Assembly (NCBI GenBank): GCA_937873175.1
Contig: CALMVT010000345.1
Coordinates: 1-39,239 of the forward strand
From: an uncultured Acetobacteraceae bacterium
GTDB taxonomy: Bacteria; Pseudomonadota; Alphaproteobacteria; Acetobacterales; Acetobacteraceae
DNA: 39,239 nt
Reading direction: 5' to 3'
Part shown: one piece after another, positions 28,797-35,644 of the stretch
How positions within the stretch are numbered: position 1 is the stretch's first letter
Layout of the letters: every line of letters begins with the position of its first letter
Position numbers and translations under genes: made by a program
The notes under the pieces: model-generated
Told to the model about the DNA's origin: nothing
What the model saw: only the letters and a program-made list of their open reading frames with translations
Database searches by the model: none

Positions 28797-29261
28797 ATGC
28801 CATATCGTTGCGATATCGTGACACACGATGCCCACCTGCTGCTGCTGGCCACGGCCGTCATCGCGGCGGCGATGCGGCTTTTTCAGCGCCTGCGCCGCAA
28901 GCGTGCGGACCGGCTGCCGAGCGTCTTGACGCCGCTCGGCTTTGAACGGCATTGCGCCGGCGTCCTGGCCCGCCAGGGATGGCGGGCGACCCTGACGGCG
29001 GGAACCGCGGACCAGGGCGTGGACGTGCTGGCGCGCAAGGGGCGGGTCAGCGTGGTCATCGAGTGCAAGCTGTATTCCAGGCCGGTCGGCAACGCCGCCG
29101 TGCAGGAGGTGATCGCCGGCCAGGCGTTCATGGGCGCGACCTACGCCGCCGTGGTCAGCAACCAAACCTACACCCGCGCCGCCCGGGGCCTGGCGGCGCG
29201 GACCGCCGTCCTGCTGCTGTCCGCCGAGGACCTGACGCGGGCGAACCGCTTGTTTCCGTAG
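28797..29261 (+). CDS. Membrane-anchored Mrr-like PD-(D/E)XK nuclease-domain protein
   Basis: A 154-residue protein. Residues 12-29 (AHLLLLATAVIAAAMRLF) form one membrane segment followed by a basic patch, so the domain probably faces the cytoplasm. From residue 45 it matches the restriction-endonuclease-like (Mrr_cat) fold: GFERHCAGVLARQGW, then QGVDVLARKGRVSVVIECK with catalytic-type residues Asp76, Glu89 and Lys91, and an AAVQEV helix with Gln103. All core residues are present, so nuclease activity is plausible, but such small anchored proteins are poorly studied. The ATG at 28797 lacks a clear ribosome-binding site; GTG 28818 and TTG 28767 are alternatives. It converges with cfa. Confidence 0.8.
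   Translation: MPYRCDIVTHDAHLLLLATAVIAAAMRLFQRLRRKRADRLPSVLTPLGFERHCAGVLARQGWRATLTAGTADQGVDVLARKGRVSVVIECKLYSRPVGNAAVQEVIAGQAFMGATYAAVVSNQTYTRAARGLAARTAVLLLSAEDLTRANRLFP
28802..28829. repeat. Two abutting perfect inverted repeats near zwf and the nuclease gene
   Basis: ATATCG-TTG-CGATAT (28802-28816) is followed, sharing two bases, by ATCGTG-ACA-CACGAT (28815-28829). Both are perfect 6-3-6 dyads with centres 13 bases apart. They lie about 160 bases upstream of the zwf start and inside the proposed first codons of the Mrr-like gene. The arrangement looks like a tandem operator, but no regulator is identified. Confidence 0.45.
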
Positions 29262-29269
29262 CGCGTCGC

Positions 29270-30499
29270 TTAAACCGCGGCGTCGGACAGGGCGGGGCGC
29301 GTCGCCGTTGGCCGCTCCGCTTCCACCATGTAGTCGCGCGTCAGCGGCAGCACGTCGTTGCGCCGGGCAAGCTGCATCTGGAACACCATGCTGCTGCGGG
29401 TCCGGAACCCGGCCTCGCACAAGGCCAGGTAGAACTCCCACATGCGGAAGAACCGCTCGTCATACAGTTGCAGGACCGCCGCCCGGTTCGTGACGAAGCG
29501 CTCGCGCCAGCGCAGCAGCGTTTCGGCGTAGTGCAGCCGCAGGATCTCGATGTCCGTCACCAGGATGCCGCTGCGCTCGACGACCCGCAGCACCTCCGAC
29601 AATGAGGGCACGTCGGCGCCGGGGAAGATGTACTTGCGGATGAACGGGTTGATCGGCCCCGGCCCGGCGCTGTCGCCGACCGAATGCAGCAGCGCCACCC
29701 CGTCCTCCCGCAGCAGGCGGCGCAGGGTGGCGAAGAACGCGCCGTAGCTGCCGCGCCCGACATGCTCGAACATGCCGACGGACACGATGCGGTCGTAGGT
29801 CCCCTGCTCCTGCCGGTAGTCGCGCAGGTGGAAGCGCACCCGGTCCGACAGCCCGGCCGCCGCGGCGCGCGCCGTGCTTTCCCGCTGCTGCTCGACGCTC
29901 AGCGTGATGCCCGTGACCTCCGCGGCGCCATGCCGGGCGAGGAACAGCGCCAGCCCGCCCCAGCCGGACCCGATATCGAGCACCCGCAGCCCCGGGCGGT
30001 CCAGCAGCAGCTTGGCGGCGATGTGCCGCTGCTTCTGCGCCTGCGCGGCGTCCAGGGTGTCATCGGGGCTGGTGAAGTAGGCGCAGGAGTATTGCTGGTC
30101 CGCGTCCAGGAACAGGTCATACAGCGCCGGGGACAGGTCGTAATGGTGGGCAACGTTGCGCCGTGCCCGGGCGGCGTGGACCCGCGACGGCAGCAGGCTG
30201 CGGGCATGGGTGCCCCAGTTCAGCCAATGGCCGGGCCCGACCGTATCAAGGTTGCCGGCGAGCAGCATCAGCAGGTCCATGACCGACCCCTGCTCCACCC
30301 GGAGCGAGCCGTCCATATACGCTTCCCCGATCGAGAGCTTCGGGTTGAGCGCGAGGGAGTAGTCCAGGCGCCGTCGGGTCAGCCGGACCGTCAAGCGCGG
30401 CACGCTGCCGTCCCCGATCCGATGGCGGCGTCCCGCGCCGTCGATCAGCACCATGCTGCCGCGCCGCACGATGGATTTCAGAAGCGATGCAAACAGCAT
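29270..30499 (-). CDS. cfa: Cyclopropane-fatty-acyl-phospholipid synthase family protein
   Basis: A 409-residue SAM-dependent enzyme that adds a methylene bridge to unsaturated acyl chains of membrane phospholipids. The N-terminal lipid-binding region has LNPKLSIGEAYMDGSL. The catalytic domain includes NVAHHYDLSPALYDLFLD, QYSCAYF (136-142), the SAM loop VLDIGSGWGG (173-182), GITLSVEQ and SVGMFEHVG, all standard. The ATG at 30499 has an excellent AAGGAGG ribosome-binding site. A nearby family option is a tuberculostearic-type methylase, less likely from the motifs. Confidence 0.94.
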   Translation of the reverse strand: MLFASLLKSIVRRGSMVLIDGAGRRHRIGDGSVPRLTVRLTRRRLDYSLALNPKLSIGEAYMDGSLRVEQGSVMDLLMLLAGNLDTVGPGHWLNWGTHARSLLPSRVHAARARRNVAHHYDLSPALYDLFLDADQQYSCAYFTSPDDTLDAAQAQKQRHIAAKLLLDRPGLRVLDIGSGWGGLALFLARHGAAEVTGITLSVEQQRESTARAAAAGLSDRVRFHLRDYRQEQGTYDRIVSVGMFEHVGRGSYGAFFATLRRLLREDGVALLHSVGDSAGPGPINPFIRKYIFPGADVPSLSEVLRVVERSGILVTDIEILRLHYAETLLRWRERFVTNRAAVLQLYDERFFRMWEFYLALCEAGFRTRSSMVFQMQLARRNDVLPLTRDYMVEAERPTATRPALSDAAV

Positions 30500-30687
30500 G
30501 AACCCCGCCTCCTTACCGGCTTGGCGCGGCTCGCCCGACCGACCCGCCGCTGCCGTTGCGCGGCGCACCGAATCCAGCCGCCGCCAGAACGTCTTGAAAA
30601 TGGCACATTCTCAGCAGCCCCGCCTACGGGTCAAGGGCCATCCCACCGGGAGCGGCGACGCCCCGGCGTTTCGCCGGCGCCGGCGCC

Positions 30688-31566
30688 TCAACGCCGGGCG
30701 AGGGCCTGGGCCACGGTCGTTGCTATCGGCGTCGTCGGCCGGCCGATCAGCGCGCTAAGCTGACGACTGGCATCGAACAAGGCGCCCTCCGACGCGCCGA
30801 TGTCGCTGTCGGCGATCAAGGACGCCAGCGCGTCCGGCAGCCCGGCGCCGATCAGCGCGGCCTTGTAGTCCGCGTCCGGCAGGTTCGCATAGCCGAGAGG
30901 CTGGCCCGACTGCCGCGCGATCTCGGCTGCCAGTTCCGGCAGGCTGTAGGCTCCGTCGCCCGCAAGTTCAAAGACGCGGCCGGCCACCTCCTGCGGCGTC
31001 GTCAGCACGGCCACGGCGGCAGCGGCATAGTCGGCGCGAGCCGCGGAGGCGATCCGCCCCTCGCCGGCGCTGCCGATCAGGACGCCATGCGCCAGCGCCG
31101 CCGGGATCGAGGCTGTGTGGTTCTCCGTGTACCATCCGTTGCGCAGGAGCACGAACGGCAGGCCGGACGCCCGCAGCAGCGTTTCCGTGTCCCGATGCTC
31201 GCCCGCCAGGCCGAGGGGTGACGTGTCGGCGTGCAGGACGCTTGTGTAGGCCAGCAGGCCGACGCCGGCGCGCTTGGCGGCGACGATGACGTTGCGGTGC
31301 TGCGCCACGCGCCGGCCCAGGTCGTTGGAGGAGATCAGAAGCACGCGGCCGATGCCGGAAAGGGCAGCGTCCAGCGTGTCCGGGCGGTTGTAGTCCGCGA
31401 TCCGGGGTTGGACGCCGAGCGCCGCCAGCGCCGCGGCCGCCTCGCTGCCGCGGACGGCGACGGTGATCCGGTTGGCGGGCACCGTCGCAAGCAGTTGGTC
31501 CACGACCAAACGGCCGAGCTGGCCGCTTGCCCCGGTGACGAGCAGTTGCGGTTGGGCATGGAACAT
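30688..31566 (-). CDS. NmrA/QorB-like NAD(P)H-binding oxidoreductase
   Basis: A 292-residue atypical short-chain dehydrogenase of the NmrA-like group, close in pattern to QorB quinone reductase. The Rossmann loop is [12 protein letters not shown] near residues 10-21. The [28 protein letters not shown] and [15 protein letters not shown] segments are characteristic of the QorB branch. An AAGGAG ribosome-binding site precedes ATG 31566. It is divergent from an HxlR regulator, the same regulator-target pairing as the quinone-responsive YodB/QorR systems, so a role in quinone or electrophile detoxification is a reasonable inference. Confidence 0.88.
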   Translation of the reverse strand: MFHAQPQLLVTGASGQLGRLVVDQLLATVPANRITVAVRGSEAAAALAALGVQPRIADYNRPDTLDAALSGIGRVLLISSNDLGRRVAQHRNVIVAAKRAGVGLLAYTSVLHADTSPLGLAGEHRDTETLLRASGLPFVLLRNGWYTENHTASIPAALAHGVLIGSAGEGRIASAARADYAAAAVAVLTTPQEVAGRVFELAGDGAYSLPELAAEIARQSGQPLGYANLPDADYKAALIGAGLPDALASLIADSDIGASEGALFDASRQLSALIGRPTTPIATTVAQALARR

Positions 31567-31585
31567 GGTTGCACTCCTTTTCTCA

Positions 31586-31606
31586 AAACGAGACCTGGTC
31601 TTGTTT
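31586..31606. promoter_or_regulatory. Probable HxlR operator palindrome
   Basis: AAACGAGACC-T-GGTCTTGTTT is a 10-1-10 inverted repeat with a single mismatch (position 31590 against 31602). It lies in the divergent region, 20 bases from the NmrA-like start and 71 bases from the HxlR start, so a bound dimer could control both genes. Length and symmetry suit a winged-helix dimer. Confidence 0.7.
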
Positions 31607-31676
31607 AGGAACCAAGAGCGCGCAACGTAAGGAGGCAGCTTTCCGTGCCCAGGGCACATGCAGGGAACCATCGGAG

Positions 31677-32081
31677 ATGAGCGACAAACCTTTGGCGGGC
31701 AGCTTTGCAGCCTGGCAAGCTTCCGGCTTCGACGCGGCAGCCTGCCCGGTGCGCAACGTGCTCGACCGCATCGGCGACAAATGGACGATGCTGACCCTGG
31801 CCGCGCTGGCCGCCGCGCCGCGCCGGTTCAGCGAGCTGCACCGGATCATGCCCGACATTTCAAAGCGGATGCTGACGCAAACGCTGCGCAACCTGGAACG
31901 GGACGGCTTGGCGACACGCCACGTTTTCCCGACCAAGCCGCCGCGGGTGGAATACCGGCTGTCCGCGCTTGGACAGTCCGTGTTGGAGCCGCTGGCCAGC
32001 CTAGCGCGCTGGGCTGAAGGCAATTACCCCGGCATACGCGAAGCGCGTGCGCGGTTCGACGCCGTGCCTGCAGACGATTAG
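31677..32081 (+). CDS. HxlR-family winged-helix transcriptional regulator
   Basis: A 134-residue HxlR/YodB-type regulator. The diagnostic pattern is [19 protein letters not shown] at residues 22-40; its Cys is the redox or quinone sensor in characterised members. The winged helix follows with [20 protein letters not shown], and the wing region [20 protein letters not shown] is standard. The ATG at 31677 was chosen from the domain length; GGAG lies directly before it. It probably represses the divergent NmrA/QorB-like gene through the palindrome at 31586-31606 and releases it when the cysteine is modified. Confidence 0.93.
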   Translation: MSDKPLAGSFAAWQASGFDAAACPVRNVLDRIGDKWTMLTLAALAAAPRRFSELHRIMPDISKRMLTQTLRNLERDGLATRHVFPTKPPRVEYRLSALGQSVLEPLASLARWAEGNYPGIREARARFDAVPADD

Positions 32082-32223
32082 CGGGCGGACACCGGCTTCT
32101 CAGCCCAGGCCGTGGGCCGTGCCCGCCACCATGGCCGCGTGATCGATGCTGAACCTGCTTTCCAGCCCGGCATGCGGCTCCGCTTCGCCCATCAGGATCA
32201 GTTCGGGATCGACGCCCCGCCTG

Positions 32224-32775
32224 CTACAACGGCCAGCGCGAGTTGGCGCCCTCCGCGCGCGCGGCAAGCAGCAGCCTGGCCATGCCCTGGTTGGGACCGT
32301 TCGCCGCGGCTGTCCGCTCGATGGCGGGCCAGTCGAACCGCACCGTATCCGTGGCGCGGTCCCATTGCGCCGCGGGCTGCGCGGAGGACGGCGCATGGAG
32401 GCCGGGCAAGGGCGGCTGCGTGCCGTCGCCCGGCGCTGCGGAAGCCGTGTCCATCGGGACGGGATCGGCGCCGGCGGCGCCCGCAAGTGGCGGCCCTTCC
32501 TCGTGACCTGGCGCGGCGGTCTCGGCCGGCGCTCCGTCCGGCTGCGGCGTGCGGCGCTTCGGTTCGCGCCGTTTCGGGGCCTGGCCCTCCGGCGCGGAGG
32601 CGGCCGCAGCGGGGGTTGGCTGCTTCGGGCGGCGCGGCGCCTTGGCTGAGATGGCGGCGACCTGCGCCGTGCGGTCCCGGCCTACCGGGGCGGGCGCGTT
32701 GTCCAGGGCGGCGATGGCCATGGGCAGGGCGGCGGCAACATCCGGGTGGAGCTGGGCTTTCGGCTTGCGGGCCAT
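32224..32775 (-). CDS. Ala/Pro-rich hypothetical protein
   Basis: A 183-residue protein that I do not recognise by function. It starts MARKPKAQLHPDVAAALPMAI, has a long disordered Ala/Pro/Lys/Arg-rich middle (residues about 45-130), and ends with an ordered segment DWPAIERTAAANGPNQGMARLLLAARAEGANSRWPL that looks like the conserved part. There is no signal peptide or membrane segment. An AAAGGA ribosome-binding site precedes ATG 32775, and codon use is normal. It lies downstream of dinB on the same strand with a 95-base gap. Confidence 0.72.
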   Translation of the reverse strand: MARKPKAQLHPDVAAALPMAIAALDNAPAPVGRDRTAQVAAISAKAPRRPKQPTPAAAASAPEGQAPKRREPKRRTPQPDGAPAETAAPGHEEGPPLAGAAGADPVPMDTASAAPGDGTQPPLPGLHAPSSAQPAAQWDRATDTVRFDWPAIERTAAANGPNQGMARLLLAARAEGANSRWPL

Positions 32776-32870
32776 GAGTGTCCTTTCTGGTTCGGGGCTG
32801 GCCCCATATGCGATTCATGCTGAGTTGAAAACAAGCGGCGCGGGCCACGGACGGCGGCTGCGCCGTTCCG

Positions 32871-33965
32871 CTACCCCAGCCCAAGCGCCAACTGGGCCGG
32901 GCCGGGCCGCTCAGCCTCCAGCCCCGACACCGTGACCCCGAGCAGGCGCACCCCGAGCCTCGGCGGGAACACCGGCCGCAGCAGCGCCAGGCTGATGTGC
33001 TCCAGCGCCGCCTGCGTTTCAACCGGCTCGGCGGCGGACCGGCTGCGGGTGATCTGCTGGAAGTCGGCATACTTGACCTTCACCGTGACCGTGCGGCCCG
33101 CATGCCCGCCCCGACGGCACGCCTCCCAAACCTTGGCGAACACCGGGGCAAGCGCCTGCGTCGCCTCGTTCCAATGCAGGAGGTCGCGCGCAAAGGTGGT
33201 CTCGGCGCCGACCGACTTGCGCACCCGGTCGGCCTGCACCGGCCGGTCGTCCACGCCGCGGGCCACCCCGTACAGGATGTCGCCCGCCTTGCCGAAATGC
33301 TCGGCCAGGAACGCGCGCGACTGCTGGCGCAGGTCGAGGCCGGTATGGATGCCGAGCGCCTGCATCCGGGCCGCGGTTTTCGGGCCGATGCCATGGAACT
33401 TGCCGACCGGCAACGCTTCCACGAAGCCCGGCCCCATGCGCGGCGTGATGACGAACAGGCCGTCCGGCTTGCGGTGGTCGGAAGCGAGCTTGGCCAGCAG
33501 CTTGTTGTAGGACACCCCGGCGGAGGCGGTCAGGCCCGTTTCCTGCCGGATGGCGGCGCGGATCTCGGCGGCGATGGCCGTGGCCGATCCCCGGTCCAGC
33601 AGGGGTGCGGTCACGTCGAGGTAGGCCTCGTCCAGCGACAGCGGCTGGATAGTGGGGGTGTAGCGGGCGAAGATGGCGTGCACCTGCCGCGACACCGCCT
33701 GGTAAACCTCGAAGCGCGGCCGGACGAACACCAAGGCGGGGCAGCGCCGCCGGGCGGTGACGGAGGGCATGGCCGAATGCACCCCGAAGCGCCGCGCCTC
33801 GTAGCTGGCGGCGGCCACCACGCCGCGCTCGCGCGAGCCGCCCACGGCCAGCGGCACGCCGCGCAGGCGCGGGTCGTCGCGCTGCTCCACGGACGCATAG
33901 AACGCATCCATGTCGATGTGGATGATGCGGCGCGGGGCAGGGGACTGGTCCGAGTCAGGCGACAT
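32871..33965 (-). CDS. dinB: DNA polymerase IV (Y-family)
   Basis: A 364-residue error-prone translesion polymerase. The palm metal ligands are in IHIDMDAFYASVE (Asp18, and the adjacent FY steric gate at 22-23) and in SLDEAYLD (Asp112, Glu113). The thumb has the helix-hairpin-helix GKFHGIGPKTAARMQALGI, and the little finger includes VTVKVKYADFQQITRSR. The C-terminus ends PAQLALGLG, a weak match to the QLxLF clamp-binding peptide. The ATG at 33965 immediately precedes the domain. I found no convincing alphaproteobacterial LexA box (GTTC-N7-GTTC) in the 128 bases upstream. Confidence 0.96.
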   Translation of the reverse strand: MSPDSDQSPAPRRIIHIDMDAFYASVEQRDDPRLRGVPLAVGGSRERGVVAAASYEARRFGVHSAMPSVTARRRCPALVFVRPRFEVYQAVSRQVHAIFARYTPTIQPLSLDEAYLDVTAPLLDRGSATAIAAEIRAAIRQETGLTASAGVSYNKLLAKLASDHRKPDGLFVITPRMGPGFVEALPVGKFHGIGPKTAARMQALGIHTGLDLRQQSRAFLAEHFGKAGDILYGVARGVDDRPVQADRVRKSVGAETTFARDLLHWNEATQALAPVFAKVWEACRRGGHAGRTVTVKVKYADFQQITRSRSAAEPVETQAALEHISLALLRPVFPPRLGVRLLGVTVSGLEAERPGPAQLALGLG

Positions 33966-34093
33966 GCTGGCCGGGAGAATAGCAGGTCCCGTCGTCCGCG
34001 AGAACAAAATGGCACCGATCGCCGCGCCTCGTTTCGGTGGCGTGGCCGGACGGGCGCACCGCATCCGGCGGCGGCGTGCGGCGTTGTGCCGGC

Positions 34094-34630
34094 ATGAGTG
34101 GTGCGAGAGCCTACCGATTCGCGGATGACGGCCGGTTCCCGAACTCGGCCCTGCCGCTGCTTGTCCACCGCCGCGCGCTGCCGCCCGACCCGGCCGCGAT
34201 GGAGCACGCGTTTGCGGCGCATGGGTGGTCGAACGCTTGGCGAAACGGCATCTTCGGCTTTCACCATTTCCACAGCACGGCGCACGAGGTGCTCGGCATC
34301 GCCGCCGGCACCGTGCGGGTCGCGTTCGGCGGCCCGGCGGGCCGGGAAGTGACGGTGCAGGCCGGGGATGTCGTCGTGATCCCGGCCGGGGTCGCGCACT
34401 GCAACAGGGGCCAGAGTGCGGACCTGCTGGTGGTCGGCGCGTATCCCGGCGGCGTGGATTACGACATCCGCCGGGGCGACCCTGCCGAGCACGCGGCGGT
34501 TCTGCGCGCCATCGCCGCCGTGCCGGTGCCGGGTAGCGACCCCGTGCTGGGCCGCGACGGGGGCCTGCGCCGGCTTTGGCTCCGGACCAGCGATCCCGGC
34601 GTCCTTCAAGACGACAGTTGCACGCCCTGA
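34094..34630 (+). CDS. YjlB-type cupin protein
   Basis: A 178-residue single-domain cupin of the YjlB group, whose function is unknown. The metal-site pattern includes His57/58 and His60 in FGFHHFHSTAHEVLG, then Glu65, and His102 in IPAGVAHCN. The start FPNSALPLLVHR, NGIFGFHHFHSTAHEVLG and the GAYPGGVDYDIRRG region agree with the family. It is divergent from dinB and closed by a terminator that begins at its stop codon, so it is transcribed alone. Confidence 0.88.
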   Translation: MSGARAYRFADDGRFPNSALPLLVHRRALPPDPAAMEHAFAAHGWSNAWRNGIFGFHHFHSTAHEVLGIAAGTVRVAFGGPAGREVTVQAGDVVVIPAGVAHCNRGQSADLLVVGAYPGGVDYDIRRGDPAEHAAVLRAIAAVPVPGSDPVLGRDGGLRRLWLRTSDPGVLQDDSCTP

Positions 34631-34656
34631 GGCATTGCTGCGCCCAATGCCTTTTT
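34630..34656 (+). terminator. Rho-independent terminator after the YjlB-type cupin
   Basis: An 8-bp perfect stem (AGGCATTG at 34630-34637 and CAATGCCT at 34645-34652) with a 7-base loop is followed directly by a run of T ending in TTTAA. It starts on the last base of the cupin stop codon. It is the clearest classical terminator in the window. Confidence 0.88.
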
Positions 34657-34757
34657 AACGGTCGTTCCCCGGCTGGAAGCGCGAATTACCGCGGGTTGCT
34701 TCGTTGCTGCGGCCCCATGCGCCCCATAAAAGCTGGCCGTATCGCGCGCCGCGGTGC

Positions 34758-34799
34758 GCCACGGTCGTGGCCCCGGAGGCGTCGGCTGCCTATCCGGGG
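34758..34799 (+). promoter_or_regulatory. Stacked hairpins in the leader of the formate/nitrite channel gene
   Basis: GCCAC-GGTC-GTGGC (34758-34771) forms a small hairpin. It shares one base with a larger one: CCCCGGA (34771-34777) pairs with TCCGGGG (34793-34799), with an inner GGC/GCC pair. The pair ends 31 bases before the ATG and just before the AAAGGA ribosome-binding site. It could be an attenuator or translation control element for nitrogen-regulated expression, but no defined riboswitch or ANTAR-target motif is recognisable. Confidence 0.4.
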
Positions 34800-34830
34800 C
34801 TTGTGCCGGTTTTGGAGCAAAGGACTTTCC

Positions 34831-35643
34831 ATGGCTTACCTCATACCCTCGGAGTTCGTCACGAAGATGGTGGACGCAGGGGAGTCCAAGATCTTCATGT
34901 CAACCCGCGACACGGTGATCCGGGCCTACATGGCGGGCGCCCTGCTGGCGCTGGCCGCCGTGTTCGCCGTCACCGTCACCGTGCAGACCGGCTACCCGAT
35001 CATCGGCGCCATCCTGTTCCCGGTCGGCTTCTGCATGCTTTATTTGCTGGGCTTCGATCTTCTCACCGGCGTTTTCGTCCTCGCCCCCCTCGCGCTGATC
35101 GACAAGCGCCCGGGCGTCACGGTGGGCGGCGTGCTGCGGAACTGGGCGCTCGTTTTCGCCGGCAACTTCCTGGGCGCGCTGACGGTCGCCTTCATGATGG
35201 CAATCGTCTTCACTTTCGGCTTCTCCACTCCGCCCGACAAGGTGGGCACGGTCATCGCCGGCATCGGCGAGGCCCGCACTCTGGGTTACGCGAAGTATGG
35301 GGCGGCCGGCATGCTGACGCTGTTCATCCGCGGCATGCTCTGCAACTGGATGGTCTCGACCGGCGTGGTCGGCGCCATGATCTCAACCACTGTCAGCGGC
35401 AAGGTCATCGCCATGTGGATGCCGATCATGGTGTTCTTCGCCATGACCTTCGAGCATTCCGTCGTCAATATGTTCCTCTTCCCTTCGGGGTTGCTCATGG
35501 GCGGCAATTTTTCCATCGGGGACTACCTCATCTGGAACGAGATCCCGACGGTGCTGGGCAACCTGGTCGGCGGCCTGGCCTTCACCGGCCTGACGCTTTA
35601 TTCCACCCATGTGAAGACGGGGCGGAAGCGGGTGGCCGTCTGA
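34831..35643 (+). CDS. Formate/nitrite transporter (FocA/NirC family)
   Basis: A 270-residue inner-membrane channel of the FNT family, moving formate or nitrite. It has the six membrane segments and family elements: PSEFVTKMVDAGESKI at the cytoplasmic N-terminus, AGNFLGALTVAFM, RGMLCNWMV, and the central histidine (His209) in FEHSVVNMFLFPSGL. AAAGGA (34819-34824) precedes ATG 34831. The phosphatase/kinase gene directly downstream is the pattern found in nitrite-assimilation clusters of several proteobacteria, so nitrite is the more likely substrate. Confidence 0.9.
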   Translation: MAYLIPSEFVTKMVDAGESKIFMSTRDTVIRAYMAGALLALAAVFAVTVTVQTGYPIIGAILFPVGFCMLYLLGFDLLTGVFVLAPLALIDKRPGVTVGGVLRNWALVFAGNFLGALTVAFMMAIVFTFGFSTPPDKVGTVIAGIGEARTLGYAKYGAAGMLTLFIRGMLCNWMVSTGVVGAMISTTVSGKVIAMWMPIMVFFAMTFEHSVVNMFLFPSGLLMGGNFSIGDYLIWNEIPTVLGNLVGGLAFTGLTLYSTHVKTGRKRVAV

Positions 35644-35644
35644 C

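Noticed and set aside
30663-30677. CCGGCG-TTT-CGCCGG hairpin as a terminator for the QorB-like gene.
   Set aside because: The stem is only six pairs with a three-base loop, and no T run follows on the minus strand.
34002-34016. GAAC at 34002 upstream of dinB as an SOS (LexA) box.
   Set aside because: The second half-site after seven bases is CACC rather than GAAC, so two of four bases mismatch.
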